From: Deltaproteobacteria bacterium
GTDB lineage: Bacteria; Desulfobacterota; Syntrophia; Syntrophales; UBA5619
Direction of reading: 5' to 3'
DNA: 64,000 bases
Assembly: GCA_021372695.1 (NCBI GenBank)
Contig: JAJFTY010000210.1
Span: 1-64,000 of the forward strand
Under the pieces are notes generated by a model, which was not told the origin of the DNA, ran no database searches, and saw only the letters and a list, made by a program, of their open reading frames with translations. This document shows, in pieces, positions 40,727 through 49,528 of the stretch; within the stretch, counting starts at the first letter, position 1, and each line of letters starts with the position of its first letter. Made by a program: the position numbers and the translations under genes.

Positions 40727-42427
40727 CTACGGTTCTGACCAACGGAGGAACTTTTTCTCCCCGGGGTCGGTGCCGACCAGGATCAATTCCGAGTTTTCCC
40801 GGATCGGCATCCACGGGTCGGGGTTGATCATCATGGCCCCTTCGAATTTGATGCCCACGACCGAACAGCCCGTCAGCGCCCGGACCTTCGATTCGGCTAG
40901 ACTCTTGCCCACGAGCGCCTTCGGAACCTTCAGGTGGAAGATGTTGAGCCCCTCGGCCAGCATCAGCGTATCTTCGTTTTTCAGAAAGTTGAAAATGGCG
41001 TCGGCCCCCAGGGTGGAGTAGGACATGACGAAATCGGCCCCGGCGCGGTGAAGCGTGGATACATTGCGTTCGAGGCTGGCCCGGCTGAGGATCTGCATAT
41101 CGGGCCGGAGCCCCCGGAGGTACTTCGTCAGATAGATGTTCGTGGCGTCATCATGGGTCGTGATCAACGCCGCAGGGGCTTTCTCAATCCAGGCCTTCTG
41201 GAGCGTGCGGATGTCCGCGGCGTCGCCCACGACGTAGTTTCTCTCTTCCTGCTCCGTCTTGCGGGGGTTCTTCTCGATAATGAGGTAGGGAATCTCCCTC
41301 TCCCGGAAATTCTCCGCGATGGTATTCCCCACCCGCCCACCGCCCACGATGAGCACCTGGTTCGCGGTCACGCTGCAGATATGATAGAAGGAGTAGACCT
41401 CGTCATAAGCCGCCAGGTTTGCCTCGGCACCCGCCAGCACCAGCACGCTGGTGGAGTTGATCGGGGTTTCGGCGAGTGGAATCTCGAATCTTCCCCGTTC
41501 CCAGATTCCCACCACGGTTACCCCAAAGTTCTCGCGCAATCGGCTTTCCGCGAGGGTCTTGCCGACCAGGGGGGTCCCCAGCACCGGGAATTCCGCGATG
41601 ACCAATTCGTCGAATCGGCTGATGATGTTGGCCCGGCACTCGCCGCCCAGCGTCCAGGTCGCGAGGGAGCGCCCCAGCATCTCATAGAGCTGCAGGACCC
41701 GGGAACTCCCGGCCATGGTCAGGATGCTCTCGGAGTACGGGGAATCGGCGGTCGTGATGATCGGCACGGTTTCGCTCATTTCCCGGACGGTGAAGGCGAT
41801 GTTCGTGTTGATCTCGTCCCGGCTGCTGGCCATGACCAGTGCAGCCTGGTCGACCCTCATTTTCCGGTAGGTCTCGGGATCGTCGATGTTCCCCACCGCA
41901 ACGCGAAGGCCCGCATCGTACAGCTCCAGCGCCTGCTTCTGGTTCTCCACGATGAGCACGTACCCCTGCCTGTGATCGTCGAGCTTTTCGATCAGCGCTG
42001 CGGTCACGTCGTCATAATTGGTGATGATCACGTGGCCTTTTGTCCCCGGCGGCAGCTCCCGCGGTGCCCTCTTTCTCGCCTCGGCCTCGATCCAGGGGCC
42101 GTAGAAGAATTTGATGAAGGTAAAGGGGAGCAGGGTGAGAAGCAGGACGACCCCGGAAAGAAGCACCACCATCGAGAAGACGCGGCCCAGATCCGAATGG
42201 AAGGTGATGTCGCCGAAGCCCAGCGTCGTCATCACCGTGAGCGTCCAGTAGAAACCGGTGATCCAGGAATGTTCCTTTCCCTCATAGGCCATCAGGAAGT
42301 GGAAGAGGACGCTGTAGAAGGTCACCAGAACGACCAGCACAATGATGAACCGCGCCAGCATGCGGATGTTGCTCTTGGCGACCTCCCCTTCGAAAAAGTA
42401 GCTCAGGACTGCAGGGTTGTACTTCAT
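40727..42427 (-). CDS. Ion-channel protein with two RCK (TrkA-N/TrkA-C) units
   Basis: A 566-residue membrane protein. Two transmembrane helices (residues about 20-50 and 80-110) flank a pore loop with [13 protein letters not shown], a variant of the TVGYGD potassium filter. Two tandem regulatory units follow, each with a Rossmann TrkA-N domain ([19 protein letters not shown] and [19 protein letters not shown]) and a TrkA-C domain. Such channels gate potassium in response to ligands bound by the RCK ring. The frame extends to 43111, but ATG 42427 has GGAGGATTC and the true N-terminus. It is divergent from ruvX. Confidence 0.9.
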   Translation of the reverse strand: MKYNPAVLSYFFEGEVAKSNIRMLARFIIVLVVLVTFYSVLFHFLMAYEGKEHSWITGFYWTLTVMTTLGFGDITFHSDLGRVFSMVVLLSGVVLLLTLLPFTFIKFFYGPWIEAEARKRAPRELPPGTKGHVIITNYDDVTAALIEKLDDHRQGYVLIVENQKQALELYDAGLRVAVGNIDDPETYRKMRVDQAALVMASSRDEINTNIAFTVREMSETVPIITTADSPYSESILTMAGSSRVLQLYEMLGRSLATWTLGGECRANIISRFDELVIAEFPVLGTPLVGKTLAESRLRENFGVTVVGIWERGRFEIPLAETPINSTSVLVLAGAEANLAAYDEVYSFYHICSVTANQVLIVGGGRVGNTIAENFREREIPYLIIEKNPRKTEQEERNYVVGDAADIRTLQKAWIEKAPAALITTHDDATNIYLTKYLRGLRPDMQILSRASLERNVSTLHRAGADFVMSYSTLGADAIFNFLKNEDTLMLAEGLNIFHLKVPKALVGKSLAESKVRALTGCSVVGIKFEGAMMINPDPWMPIRENSELILVGTDPGEKKFLRWSEP

Positions 42428-42658
42428 GAATCCTCCAGATGGAGCCATCGTCCTCCCGACATGCGTCGGTCGCTCCGGCTTCGCCGATCCCGCTGATGGT
42501 GGGGAGCCCGCTTTGGTGCCGCGAGTATAGGAAGGATACCGCGTCGTGTCAAGCGGCGCGGGCAGAACATGTCGCGAGCAGAACCGAGACCATGGGTTGA
42601 CAATGGTGATCGTTTCATGGGAGAAGGCCCTTTCAGGGTCGGGAAAGGCCATTGGGAA

Positions 42659-43099
42659 ATGAGGATACTGGGAATCGATTACGGCGGGCGGAGAATCGGC
42701 GTTGCGGTCTGCGACGAACTGGGGATGACGGCGCAGGGGGTCGGCACCATCATCCGGAAGAATCGCGATACCGACATCGCGGCCATCGCCAGCTATGTCG
42801 AGCGGTTCGGCGTGGAGAAGATCGTCGTCGGCTATCCGCTGCGGCTGGACGGCAGCGAAGGGATCCAGTGCGAGAAAGTCGACCGGTTCATCGCGCGGCT
42901 GCGGAGCCGTTTCTCCGTTCCGGTCATCCGCTGGGACGAAACCTGCTCCACGAAGGAGGCAGAGGCACTCCTCCGGGAGACCGGCGTGCGCCGCGAGAAG
43001 AGAAAAGGGATCGTCGACCGCCTGGCAGCCTCCATCATCCTCCAGGGCTATCTCGATGAGCCGGCGAAGAGCGGGAGGACCGGTGAGGCGGCCCCATGA
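42659..43099 (+). CDS. ruvX: Holliday junction resolvase-like RuvX (YqgF)
   Basis: A 146-residue RNase H-fold protein. Conserved acidic-site motifs are ILGIDYGGRRIGVAVCDELG, IVVGYPLRLDG, RWDETCSTKEAE and IVDRLAASIILQ. YqgF is needed for 16S rRNA 5' processing in E. coli and was first proposed as a junction resolvase. The Met at 42659 matches the family start; the frame is open to 42569. Its stop overlaps the mltG start by four bases, a pairing common in proteobacteria. Confidence 0.93.
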   Translation: MRILGIDYGGRRIGVAVCDELGMTAQGVGTIIRKNRDTDIAAIASYVERFGVEKIVVGYPLRLDGSEGIQCEKVDRFIARLRSRFSVPVIRWDETCSTKEAEALLRETGVRREKRKGIVDRLAASIILQGYLDEPAKSGRTGEAAP

Positions 43100-44148
43100 C
43101 CATCCCCGCATTTCCGGCGTTGGTCGCCCGTATGAAAAGCTTGTTCAGGCACGGGGGGGTTCTCGGGCTGCTTCTGATCCTGCTTCTGACCTTCGTCGCC
43201 TTCTACCGGTATGCGACAACCCCGGTCAATCCCTCCGCTGCCGCTGCCACGATCGACATACCGAAGGGGGCGGGGTTCCTCAAGATCACGGAGATCCTCG
43301 ACCGGGGCGGGCTGGTCCGCTTCCGCCCCTTTTTCTGGACTCTGGCGCTGGTGAAGAAGGCAAACCGGCACATCCGGGCAGGTGAATATGAACTCGCAGG
43401 CCTGATGGCGCCGACGGAGATCCTCGACAAGCTGGTCCGGGGGGAGATCAAGGAGTATCCCGTGACGCTGCCCGAGGACATCACCACAGGCGAGGTCGCA
43501 AAAAGACTTGCCGCCTTCAAGCTGATCAACGAGAAGGAGTTCATGGCGCTTGCCGCCGATCGCTCTTTTCTCGCCTCCCTCGACGTCGAGGCGGAGAGCG
43601 TCGAGGGGTACCTCTACCCGAACACCTACCGGCTGGACCGTTCCATGACGACGCGGGAGATCATGCGGATCCTCGTCAGGCAGTTCTGGAAGGAGGTCAC
43701 GCCGGAGATGCGCAAGCGGGCCGGGGAGATCGGCTTGACCCTTCAGGAGTGGGTGACCCTCGCCTCGATCATCGGAAAGGAGTCGGGAAACGGCGTCGAG
43801 AAACCGCTGATCTCCGCCGTCTTCCACAACCGCCTGAAGATGGGCATGAAACTGCAGAGCGACCCGACCGCCGTCTACCACCTCGAGCAGAACGGCTCTC
43901 CCGTCAAGGCGGTCAGGCGGGAGCACCTTCAGTCGGACACCCCCCACAACACCTACAGGATCAACGGTTTGCCGCCAGGACCCATCGCCAACCCCGGCAT
44001 CGATTCCCTCCGGGCGGCCCTCTACCCGGCCCAAGTCAATTACCTCTATTTCGTCGCGAAGAACGACGGATCCCACCACTTCTCGTCGAGCCTCGCCGCG
44101 CACAACCAGGCCGTCCTAAAATACCAGATTAACAAGCAAAAAAAGTGA
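43096..44148 (+). CDS. mltG: Endolytic murein transglycosylase MltG
   Basis: A 350-residue protein with an N-terminal membrane anchor (GLLLILLLTFVAFY), a LysM-like domain and the YceG catalytic domain. The catalytic Glu is in LASIIGKESG, and SVFHNRL-type (ISAVFHNRLKMGMKLQSDP), YNTYRINGLPPGPI-like (PHNTYRINGLPPGPIANPG) and DGSHHFS motifs follow. MltG cuts nascent glycan strands and sets their length. It immediately precedes the dcw cluster, whose promoter begins 11 bp after the stop codon. Confidence 0.95.
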   Translation: MTIPAFPALVARMKSLFRHGGVLGLLLILLLTFVAFYRYATTPVNPSAAAATIDIPKGAGFLKITEILDRGGLVRFRPFFWTLALVKKANRHIRAGEYELAGLMAPTEILDKLVRGEIKEYPVTLPEDITTGEVAKRLAAFKLINEKEFMALAADRSFLASLDVEAESVEGYLYPNTYRLDRSMTTREIMRILVRQFWKEVTPEMRKRAGEIGLTLQEWVTLASIIGKESGNGVEKPLISAVFHNRLKMGMKLQSDPTAVYHLEQNGSPVKAVRREHLQSDTPHNTYRINGLPPGPIANPGIDSLRAALYPAQVNYLYFVAKNDGSHHFSSSLAAHNQAVLKYQINKQKK

Positions 44149-44158
44149 AAAAAAATCC

Positions 44159-44187
44159 TTGACAAAGAGAAATTCCTCCTCTATCTT
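44159..44187 (+). promoter_or_regulatory. Sigma-70 promoter of the dcw cluster
   Basis: A perfect TTGACA (44159-44164) and TATCTT (44182-44187) are separated by exactly 17 nt. The start would be near 44194, directly in front of the GTGG repeats and about 40 nt before the mraZ ATG. Confidence 0.75.
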
Positions 44188-44196
44188 GGCTCCCAA

Positions 44197-44220
44197 GTGG
44201 AGTGAAGTGGATGGTTGTGG
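44197..44220 (+). promoter_or_regulatory. MraZ-binding repeat array
   Basis: GTGG occurs at 44197, 44207 and 44217, three direct repeats with an exact 10-bp period, the first two preceded by AA. MraZ rings bind such helical-phase repeats (TGGGN in E. coli, AAAGTG-type in mycoplasmas). The position just after the transcription start suggests autorepression of the cluster. Confidence 0.65.
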
Positions 44221-44235
44221 AGGAAATAGCACTCG

Positions 44236-44682
44236 ATGTCGGTCTTCAGGGGTCAGTATTACCATACCATCGACGATAAAGGGAGGGTCATCTTCCCCTC
44301 GCGACTCCGTGAAGTCTTTGCCGAAAAATACGACAACCGCCTGGTCATCACCAACTGGGACGGCTATCTGATGGTCTTCCCCTTTGACGAGTGGCGCATC
44401 ATCGAAGAGAAGGTCTCCCACCAATCCCTGCTGCGGAAAGAGGTCCGGGCCTTCCAGCGCTTTTTCATGTCCGGCGCCGTCGACTGCACGCTGGACGGAC
44501 AGGGCCGAATTTTGATTCCGCCCAATCTCCGGGAATTCGCAAAACTGGAGAAGGATATCGTTCTGGCCGGTATGATCAAGGTCATCGAGATCTGGAGCAA
44601 GGAGAACTTCGAGGCCGAGATGAAAAAGAGCGGGGACAACCTGGACGGCTTCAGCGACTATATGGCGGATCTGGGGATCTAG
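44236..44682 (+). CDS. mraZ: Transcriptional regulator MraZ
   Basis: A 148-residue protein with two AbrB-like SpoVT domains. The DNA-contact loops are [14 protein letters not shown] (about residue 13) and [14 protein letters not shown] (about residue 86). MraZ forms rings that bind repeats before its own gene. The matching repeat array lies at 44197-44220. GGAGGAAA precedes the start. It is the first gene of the dcw cluster and regulates it. Confidence 0.96.
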   Translation: MSVFRGQYYHTIDDKGRVIFPSRLREVFAEKYDNRLVITNWDGYLMVFPFDEWRIIEEKVSHQSLLRKEVRAFQRFFMSGAVDCTLDGQGRILIPPNLREFAKLEKDIVLAGMIKVIEIWSKENFEAEMKKSGDNLDGFSDYMADLGI

Positions 44683-44720
44683 AGCGTCGGAGAACGGTCC
44701 ATTGATGAAGGCAACTGGCC

Positions 44721-45656
44721 ATGGAGTTCTTCCACAAACCCGTCCTGGTCGCAGAGGTGATCTCCTCCCTGCAATGCCGGCCCGGGGCCATCTATCTGGA
44801 CGGCACGGTCGGGGGCGGGGGGCATGCCTTTGAAATCCTGAAGTGTTCGGCACCGGACGGCCGGCTGATCGGCATCGATGCCGATGGGGATGCACTCCGG
44901 GAAGCCGAGAAACGACTGGCGCCCTTCGGCGACAGGAAGATCCTGGTGAGGGGAAATTTCGCCGACATGGAGACCATTCTTTCGGGACTCAAAATCGAAG
45001 CGGTGGATGGGATCCTCCTCGACCTCGGCATCTCTTCCCATCAGTTGGATACGGCGGAGAGGGGGTTCAGCTTCAGCCTCGACGCCCCTCTGGATATGCG
45101 GATGGACCGGAGCCGGGGACGAAGCGCGCAGGATCTCGTCCAGACGCTTTCGGCGGATGAGTTGGAGGGGATCATCCGGGAGTTTGGCGAGGAGAGATGG
45201 GCCGGAAGGGTCGCCAGGACGATCGTGGCCCGGCGGGCACTTTCCCCCATCCGGACGACGGGCGACCTCGCTGCCGTCGTCGCCGGGGCCGTGCCGAAAA
45301 GTGCGGATACGGACCGGATCCATCCGGCGACTCGGACCTTCCAGGCCATCAGGATCGCCGTGAACGACGAACTTGCCGGGCTTGAGCGGGCGCTGGCGGG
45401 CGACATGAGGCGCCTCAAGCCCGGGGGACGATTCTCGGTCATCTCCTTCCACTCCCTGGAGGACCGGATCGTCAAGAACGCTTTCCGCACTGCGGAGAAG
45501 GGATGCGTCTGCCCCCCCGATCTCCCCGTTTGCGCCTGCGGCCGGAAGCCGGTGATGAAGGTGATCACCAGACGACCGGTCGTTCCGGGCGAAGCAGAGA
45601 TCCGCGAAAACCCGCGCGCCAGAAGCGCCAAGCTCAGAACGGCGGAGAGGATCTGA
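44721..45656 (+). CDS. rsmH: 16S rRNA (cytosine-1402-N4)-methyltransferase RsmH
   Basis: A 311-residue SAM-dependent methyltransferase (MraW). It has HKPVLVAEVISSL, the SAM loop DGTVGGGGHAFEI, DLGISSHQLD, and SVISFHSLEDRIVKNAFR. A cysteine group near residue 275 (CVCPPDLPVCACG) fits the zinc-like site seen in many members. It methylates C1402 in the ribosomal P site. Second in the dcw order. Confidence 0.97.
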   Translation: MEFFHKPVLVAEVISSLQCRPGAIYLDGTVGGGGHAFEILKCSAPDGRLIGIDADGDALREAEKRLAPFGDRKILVRGNFADMETILSGLKIEAVDGILLDLGISSHQLDTAERGFSFSLDAPLDMRMDRSRGRSAQDLVQTLSADELEGIIREFGEERWAGRVARTIVARRALSPIRTTGDLAAVVAGAVPKSADTDRIHPATRTFQAIRIAVNDELAGLERALAGDMRRLKPGGRFSVISFHSLEDRIVKNAFRTAEKGCVCPPDLPVCACGRKPVMKVITRRPVVPGEAEIRENPRARSAKLRTAERI

Positions 45657-45658
45657 CC

Positions 45659-45982
45659 ATGCAGGCCGTAGAGGTTCTCAAGCAGAGGGTTCACCCGGAA
45701 GAGGACGATGCGTCCGGCCGGATCGGCCATTCGACGTGGATCTTCGTCGCCTCCGTGCTGATGGCCGTGGCACTCCTCTATGTCTGGAGCCACATCCATA
45801 TGACGGAGCTCGAATACCAGATCGCCCGGGAACTGAGCGCCGCAGAGCAGATCAAGGAAGAGCAGACGAAACTGAAGGTCGAACTCGCCACGTTGAAATC
45901 GCCCCAGAGAATCGAAACCATGGCCCGGGAGAAGCTGCAGATGACCTACCCGGAGAGGACGCAGGTGATCTTGCTGAAATGA
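45659..45982 (+). CDS. ftsL: Cell division protein FtsL
   Basis: A 107-residue bitopic protein with a single membrane helix (WIFVASVLMAVALLYVW) and a periplasmic coiled coil (MTELEYQIARELSAAEQIKE). It is not strongly conserved in sequence, but position between rsmH and ftsI, length and topology identify it. FtsL joins FtsB and FtsQ to activate FtsW-FtsI. The ATG follows GAGAGG, and the stop overlaps the ftsI start (ATGA). Confidence 0.88.
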   Translation: MQAVEVLKQRVHPEEDDASGRIGHSTWIFVASVLMAVALLYVWSHIHMTELEYQIARELSAAEQIKEEQTKLKVELATLKSPQRIETMAREKLQMTYPERTQVILLK

Positions 45983-47967
45983 CCGGCGAATCGCGAAAAT
46001 GGATGAAATTCAGGATTGCCACGCTGCTGGCTTTCTTCCTGGTGCTGTTCATCGCCCTCGGCTCGCGCGCCTTTCAACTTCAGATCCTCTCCGGCAAGGA
46101 GTTGAAGTCCCTGGCCCAGAAGCAGCACACCCAGACCCTGCAGCTGCAGCCCGAGCGGGGGATCATCTTCGACCGGAACGGCGAAAAGCTGGCGGCCACC
46201 ATCATGGCCGATTCCGTCTGCGCCGATCCCTCCAAGATCAACAACCCCCGTGAAGTGGCCGGACGACTGGCCGCCATCCTCGGAACGGAGCCGACGTCTC
46301 TCCAGAAGAAACTGACCGGATCGAAAAACTTTTGCTGGCTCGCCCGGAGAATCGCCCCCGAGCAGGCGGCAGCCGTCCAGGAGCTCGCCGCCGAAGGCAT
46401 CTTCCTGATCAAGGAGCCGATGCGCTACTATCCGAGCGGCGAGTTGGCAGGCCATCTGATCGGCTTCGTCGGCATGGACGCCACGGGTCTCGAGGGGCTT
46501 GAACTCCGGTACGACCGCTACCTGAAAGGGACACCCGAAAAACTGATCTGGACCCGGGACGCGAAAGGGAAGCGACTCTATCCCCGGGTCGAGAGGCCCC
46601 AAACCCCCACGAAGGAGAATTACAATCTCGTCCTGACCATCGACAACCGGATCCAGCACATGGTCGAATCCCACCTGAAAGCCGCCGTGAAAAACAAGGG
46701 GGCCAAGGGAGGATTCGCGATCGTCATGGATCCGCGCACCGGGGAGATCCTAGCGCTCGCCAACGAAATGGGATTCGATCCCAACCGTTTCACCCAGGTT
46801 GACCCCCAGACCGGGAAGAACAAGGCGATCACCGATTGCTTCGATCCGGGCTCCACCTTCAAGCCCTTTCTGGTGGCGGGCGCCCTGGAAGAGGGGGTTG
46901 CCAAGGAAACGGACATGTTCAACTGCGAGAATGGCAGCTATGCCGTCGCCAACCGTGTGATCCACGAGGCGCAGCACAAGCGGCACGGCGCCCTTTCTCT
47001 CCACGACATCCTGAAGTATTCGAGCAATATCGGATCGGCCAAGGTGGGCGAAAGACTCGGCAAGGAGAAATTCTACCAGTACATCCGCAATTTCGGCTTC
47101 GGCGCCAAGACCGGCATCGACCTGCCGGGTGAGACGGCTGGCCTGCTCCGGCCGGTGGAAAACTGGACCCGGGTCGATGCGGCGACCATCGCCTTCGGCC
47201 AGGGGATCTCGGTCACCGCAATCCAGCTGATCACGGCCCTGTCGAGCATCGCCAATCAGGGGGTGCTGATGAAACCCTTCATCGTCCGCGGACTGATGGA
47301 CCGGAAGGGCTCCCTCGTCGAGACCCACCGCCCGACACCGGTTCGCCGGGTCGTCTCCGCCGAAACGGCTAAAAGGCTGACGGCCATCCTGACCGACGTG
47401 GTCGGCATGGAGGACGGAACAGGCAAGCATGCCCGAATCGTGAACGTTGCCGTCGCCGGCAAGACCGGCACTTCGCAGAAATTCGATTTCGCGCGGAAGG
47501 TCTACTCCACCGAGCGGGTCAAGACCTCCTTCATGGGGTTTTTTCCGGCCGAAAACCCGCAGATCTCCATACTGGTGATCCTGGACGAACCGCAGCGCGA
47601 CCGCTGGGGCGGCGTGGCCGCCGCCCCGGTCTTCAAGAATATCGGCGAACAGCTCCTGACCTGTTTCCGGACGAACATCCGTGAAAACGCTATTCTCGAA
47701 GAGGTTAAGCCGGTCAGCGGTGACATGCAGGTGAGCCTCGCCTCCGCCGCCGCGCCCCTCACGGCACCGACGGTCGTGGAATCGGACGACTCGGTCGTGC
47801 CGGATTTCCGGGGGATGACCATTCGCGAGGTCCTGAAGAAATCGAAGGAGAAGGGAATCGAGGTGCGTGTGATCGGAAGCGGCTGGGCGATTGCCCAGAA
47901 CCCGGCAGCCGGGATATCCAGGCCGGAAAAGCGCCTCTGCACCGTCACCTTCGGCATGGGTTCTTAA
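45979..47967 (+). CDS. ftsI: Division-specific penicillin-binding protein (FtsI/PBP3) with PASTA domain
   Basis: A 662-residue septal transpeptidase. It has an N-terminal anchor, a dimerisation domain with RGIIFDRNGEKLAATI, and the penicillin-binding domain with nucleophile motif GSTFKPF, SSN in YSSNIGSAK and KTGTSQK. After residue about 585 a PASTA domain follows (VPDFRGMTIREVLKKSKEKG). PASTA domains are usual in Gram-positive Spo0VD/PBP2x proteins and occur in some deltaproteobacterial FtsI. The start shares ATGA with ftsL. Works with FtsW. Confidence 0.95.
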   Translation: MTGESRKWMKFRIATLLAFFLVLFIALGSRAFQLQILSGKELKSLAQKQHTQTLQLQPERGIIFDRNGEKLAATIMADSVCADPSKINNPREVAGRLAAILGTEPTSLQKKLTGSKNFCWLARRIAPEQAAAVQELAAEGIFLIKEPMRYYPSGELAGHLIGFVGMDATGLEGLELRYDRYLKGTPEKLIWTRDAKGKRLYPRVERPQTPTKENYNLVLTIDNRIQHMVESHLKAAVKNKGAKGGFAIVMDPRTGEILALANEMGFDPNRFTQVDPQTGKNKAITDCFDPGSTFKPFLVAGALEEGVAKETDMFNCENGSYAVANRVIHEAQHKRHGALSLHDILKYSSNIGSAKVGERLGKEKFYQYIRNFGFGAKTGIDLPGETAGLLRPVENWTRVDAATIAFGQGISVTAIQLITALSSIANQGVLMKPFIVRGLMDRKGSLVETHRPTPVRRVVSAETAKRLTAILTDVVGMEDGTGKHARIVNVAVAGKTGTSQKFDFARKVYSTERVKTSFMGFFPAENPQISILVILDEPQRDRWGGVAAAPVFKNIGEQLLTCFRTNIRENAILEEVKPVSGDMQVSLASAAAPLTAPTVVESDDSVVPDFRGMTIREVLKKSKEKGIEVRVIGSGWAIAQNPAAGISRPEKRLCTVTFGMGS

Positions 47968-47977
47968 AGGCGTCCCG

Positions 47978-49528
47978 ATGCGACTTCCGCTGCTGATGAA
48001 GGGAATCGATACCCTCGGGATCGAAGGCGATCCGGACGGCGAAGTCCGTTCCGTCTGCTACAATTCGGGGCAGTGTGAGCCGGGGAGTCTTTTCATCGCG
48101 ATTCCCGGCATCCGGACGGACGGCCACAGGTTCATCGAAGACGCCATCGCCCGCGGGGCCCGCTTCATCATCCACGAGCGCGACTTCGCCCCGCCGGCCG
48201 GCGTCACTTCGATACGCGTCCACGACAGCCGGCCGGTTCTGGGCCGCCTCGGGGCCAATTTCTTCGACCACCCTTCCGCTGCACTCTGCCTGATCGCGGT
48301 GGTCGGAACCAACGGCAAGACGACGATCACCTATCTGCTGGAGGCGATCCTCCATGCCGCCGGCCATTCCGCGGGGGTGCTCGGAACCGTCGACTACCGC
48401 TACGGCGAACACCATGTCCCCGCCCCGAACACCACACCCGAATCCTTCGAGATGCAGCGGATCCTCCGCGAGATGGCCGATCACGGGGTGACCCATGTCG
48501 TCACCGAGGTTTCGTCCCATGCGATCGACCTCCATCGCGTCGACGACTGTGCATTCGACCTGGGGATCTTCACCAACCTCACCCAGGACCACCTCGACTA
48601 CCACAAAAACATGGAGAACTACTTCCGGGCGAAGGAACGCTTCTTCACCGAGGTGCTCCCCGGCGGCGGGAAGAACCGCCCGCGGCCGATGATCCTCAAT
48701 CTCGACGATCCCTGGGGGCAGCGGCTTCTCCGTGAGGTCGCCGGGGGACGCATCACCTATGGCCTCGACAACCCGTGCGACGTCACCGCCGCCCCTTTTC
48801 GCCTTTCCCTCGACGGGATCGCGGCGACGATTCATCTCGAAGAGGAGAAGATCGATCTCGTCTCGCCCCTGATGGGAAGGTTCAATCTCTACAACATCCT
48901 GGCTGCGGCCGCGGCGGCCCGGGCGGTCGGAGTCCCCAAAGAGGCCATCCGGGATGGAATCGGCGCCCTCCCCCAGGTTCCGGGACGCCTGGAGAAGGTG
49001 AGCGCGGCGGGGCAACCCGCCGTTTTCGTCGATTACGCCCACACGGACGATGCGCTGCGGCGCGTCCTCCAGAATCTCTCCGGGTTCCGTGGAAGTGAGA
49101 GCATCCGGCCAGGCAGGCTGATCACCGTCTTCGGCTGCGGCGGGGACCGCGATCGGGGAAAGAGGCCCCTGATGGGCGAGGCCGCGACCGGCCTGAGTGA
49201 TCTCGCGATCGTCACCTCCGACAATCCCCGGACGGAAGATCCTCTTGAGATCATCCGGGAGATCGAAGCGGGCATCCATACGCCGAAATTCGCCGACATT
49301 GCGGAATCGGAGCGGCATCTGGGGCAGCCGGGCTACGTCGTCCTGCCGGACCGCAGGGAGGCGATCCGTGCGGCCATTGCGGCTGCCAAGGCGGTCGACA
49401 TCGTTCTGATCGCCGGGAAAGGCCATGAGGATTACCAGATCATCGGCACCCGGAAGTTTCCCTTCGATGACAGGGTCCAGGCGCGCTCAGCGCTCCGCCT
49501 ATGGCCGGCCGGGAGGGAAGGATCATGA
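47978..49528 (+). CDS. murE: UDP-MurNAc-L-Ala-D-Glu:meso-diaminopimelate ligase
   Basis: A 516-residue Mur ligase. The ATP loop is VVGTNGKTTITYL, and later motifs are TEVSSHAIDLHRV and NLTQDHLDYHKNMENYF. The amino-acid selector TSDNPRTEDP (DNPR) shows that it adds meso-diaminopimelate rather than lysine, as expected for a Gram-negative wall. The ATG at 47978 is used; the frame opens upstream in the end of ftsI. The stop overlaps the murF start. Confidence 0.97.
   Translation: MRLPLLMKGIDTLGIEGDPDGEVRSVCYNSGQCEPGSLFIAIPGIRTDGHRFIEDAIARGARFIIHERDFAPPAGVTSIRVHDSRPVLGRLGANFFDHPSAALCLIAVVGTNGKTTITYLLEAILHAAGHSAGVLGTVDYRYGEHHVPAPNTTPESFEMQRILREMADHGVTHVVTEVSSHAIDLHRVDDCAFDLGIFTNLTQDHLDYHKNMENYFRAKERFFTEVLPGGGKNRPRPMILNLDDPWGQRLLREVAGGRITYGLDNPCDVTAAPFRLSLDGIAATIHLEEEKIDLVSPLMGRFNLYNILAAAAAARAVGVPKEAIRDGIGALPQVPGRLEKVSAAGQPAVFVDYAHTDDALRRVLQNLSGFRGSESIRPGRLITVFGCGGDRDRGKRPLMGEAATGLSDLAIVTSDNPRTEDPLEIIREIEAGIHTPKFADIAESERHLGQPGYVVLPDRREAIRAAIAAAKAVDIVLIAGKGHEDYQIIGTRKFPFDDRVQARSALRLWPAGREGS

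Noticed and set aside
38751..41021. 756-codon plus-strand frame opposite selB and fdhD
   Set aside because: Low-complexity Gln/Asp/Arg/His-rich translation with no motif, fully antisense to SelB, whose GTPase and winged-helix motifs are unambiguous.
40934..42496. 520-codon plus-strand frame opposite the ion-channel gene
   Set aside because: No domain, and composition of a shadow frame. The opposite strand has pore and RCK motifs.
45736..45978. Longer FtsI with an 81-residue N-terminal extension
   Set aside because: The extension lies inside ftsL in another frame. The ATG at 45979 overlaps the ftsL stop and begins a normal anchor.
47945..49426. 493-codon minus-strand frame opposite murE
   Set aside because: Antisense shadow without any family pattern. 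murE is certain from the GTNGKTT and DNPR motifs.
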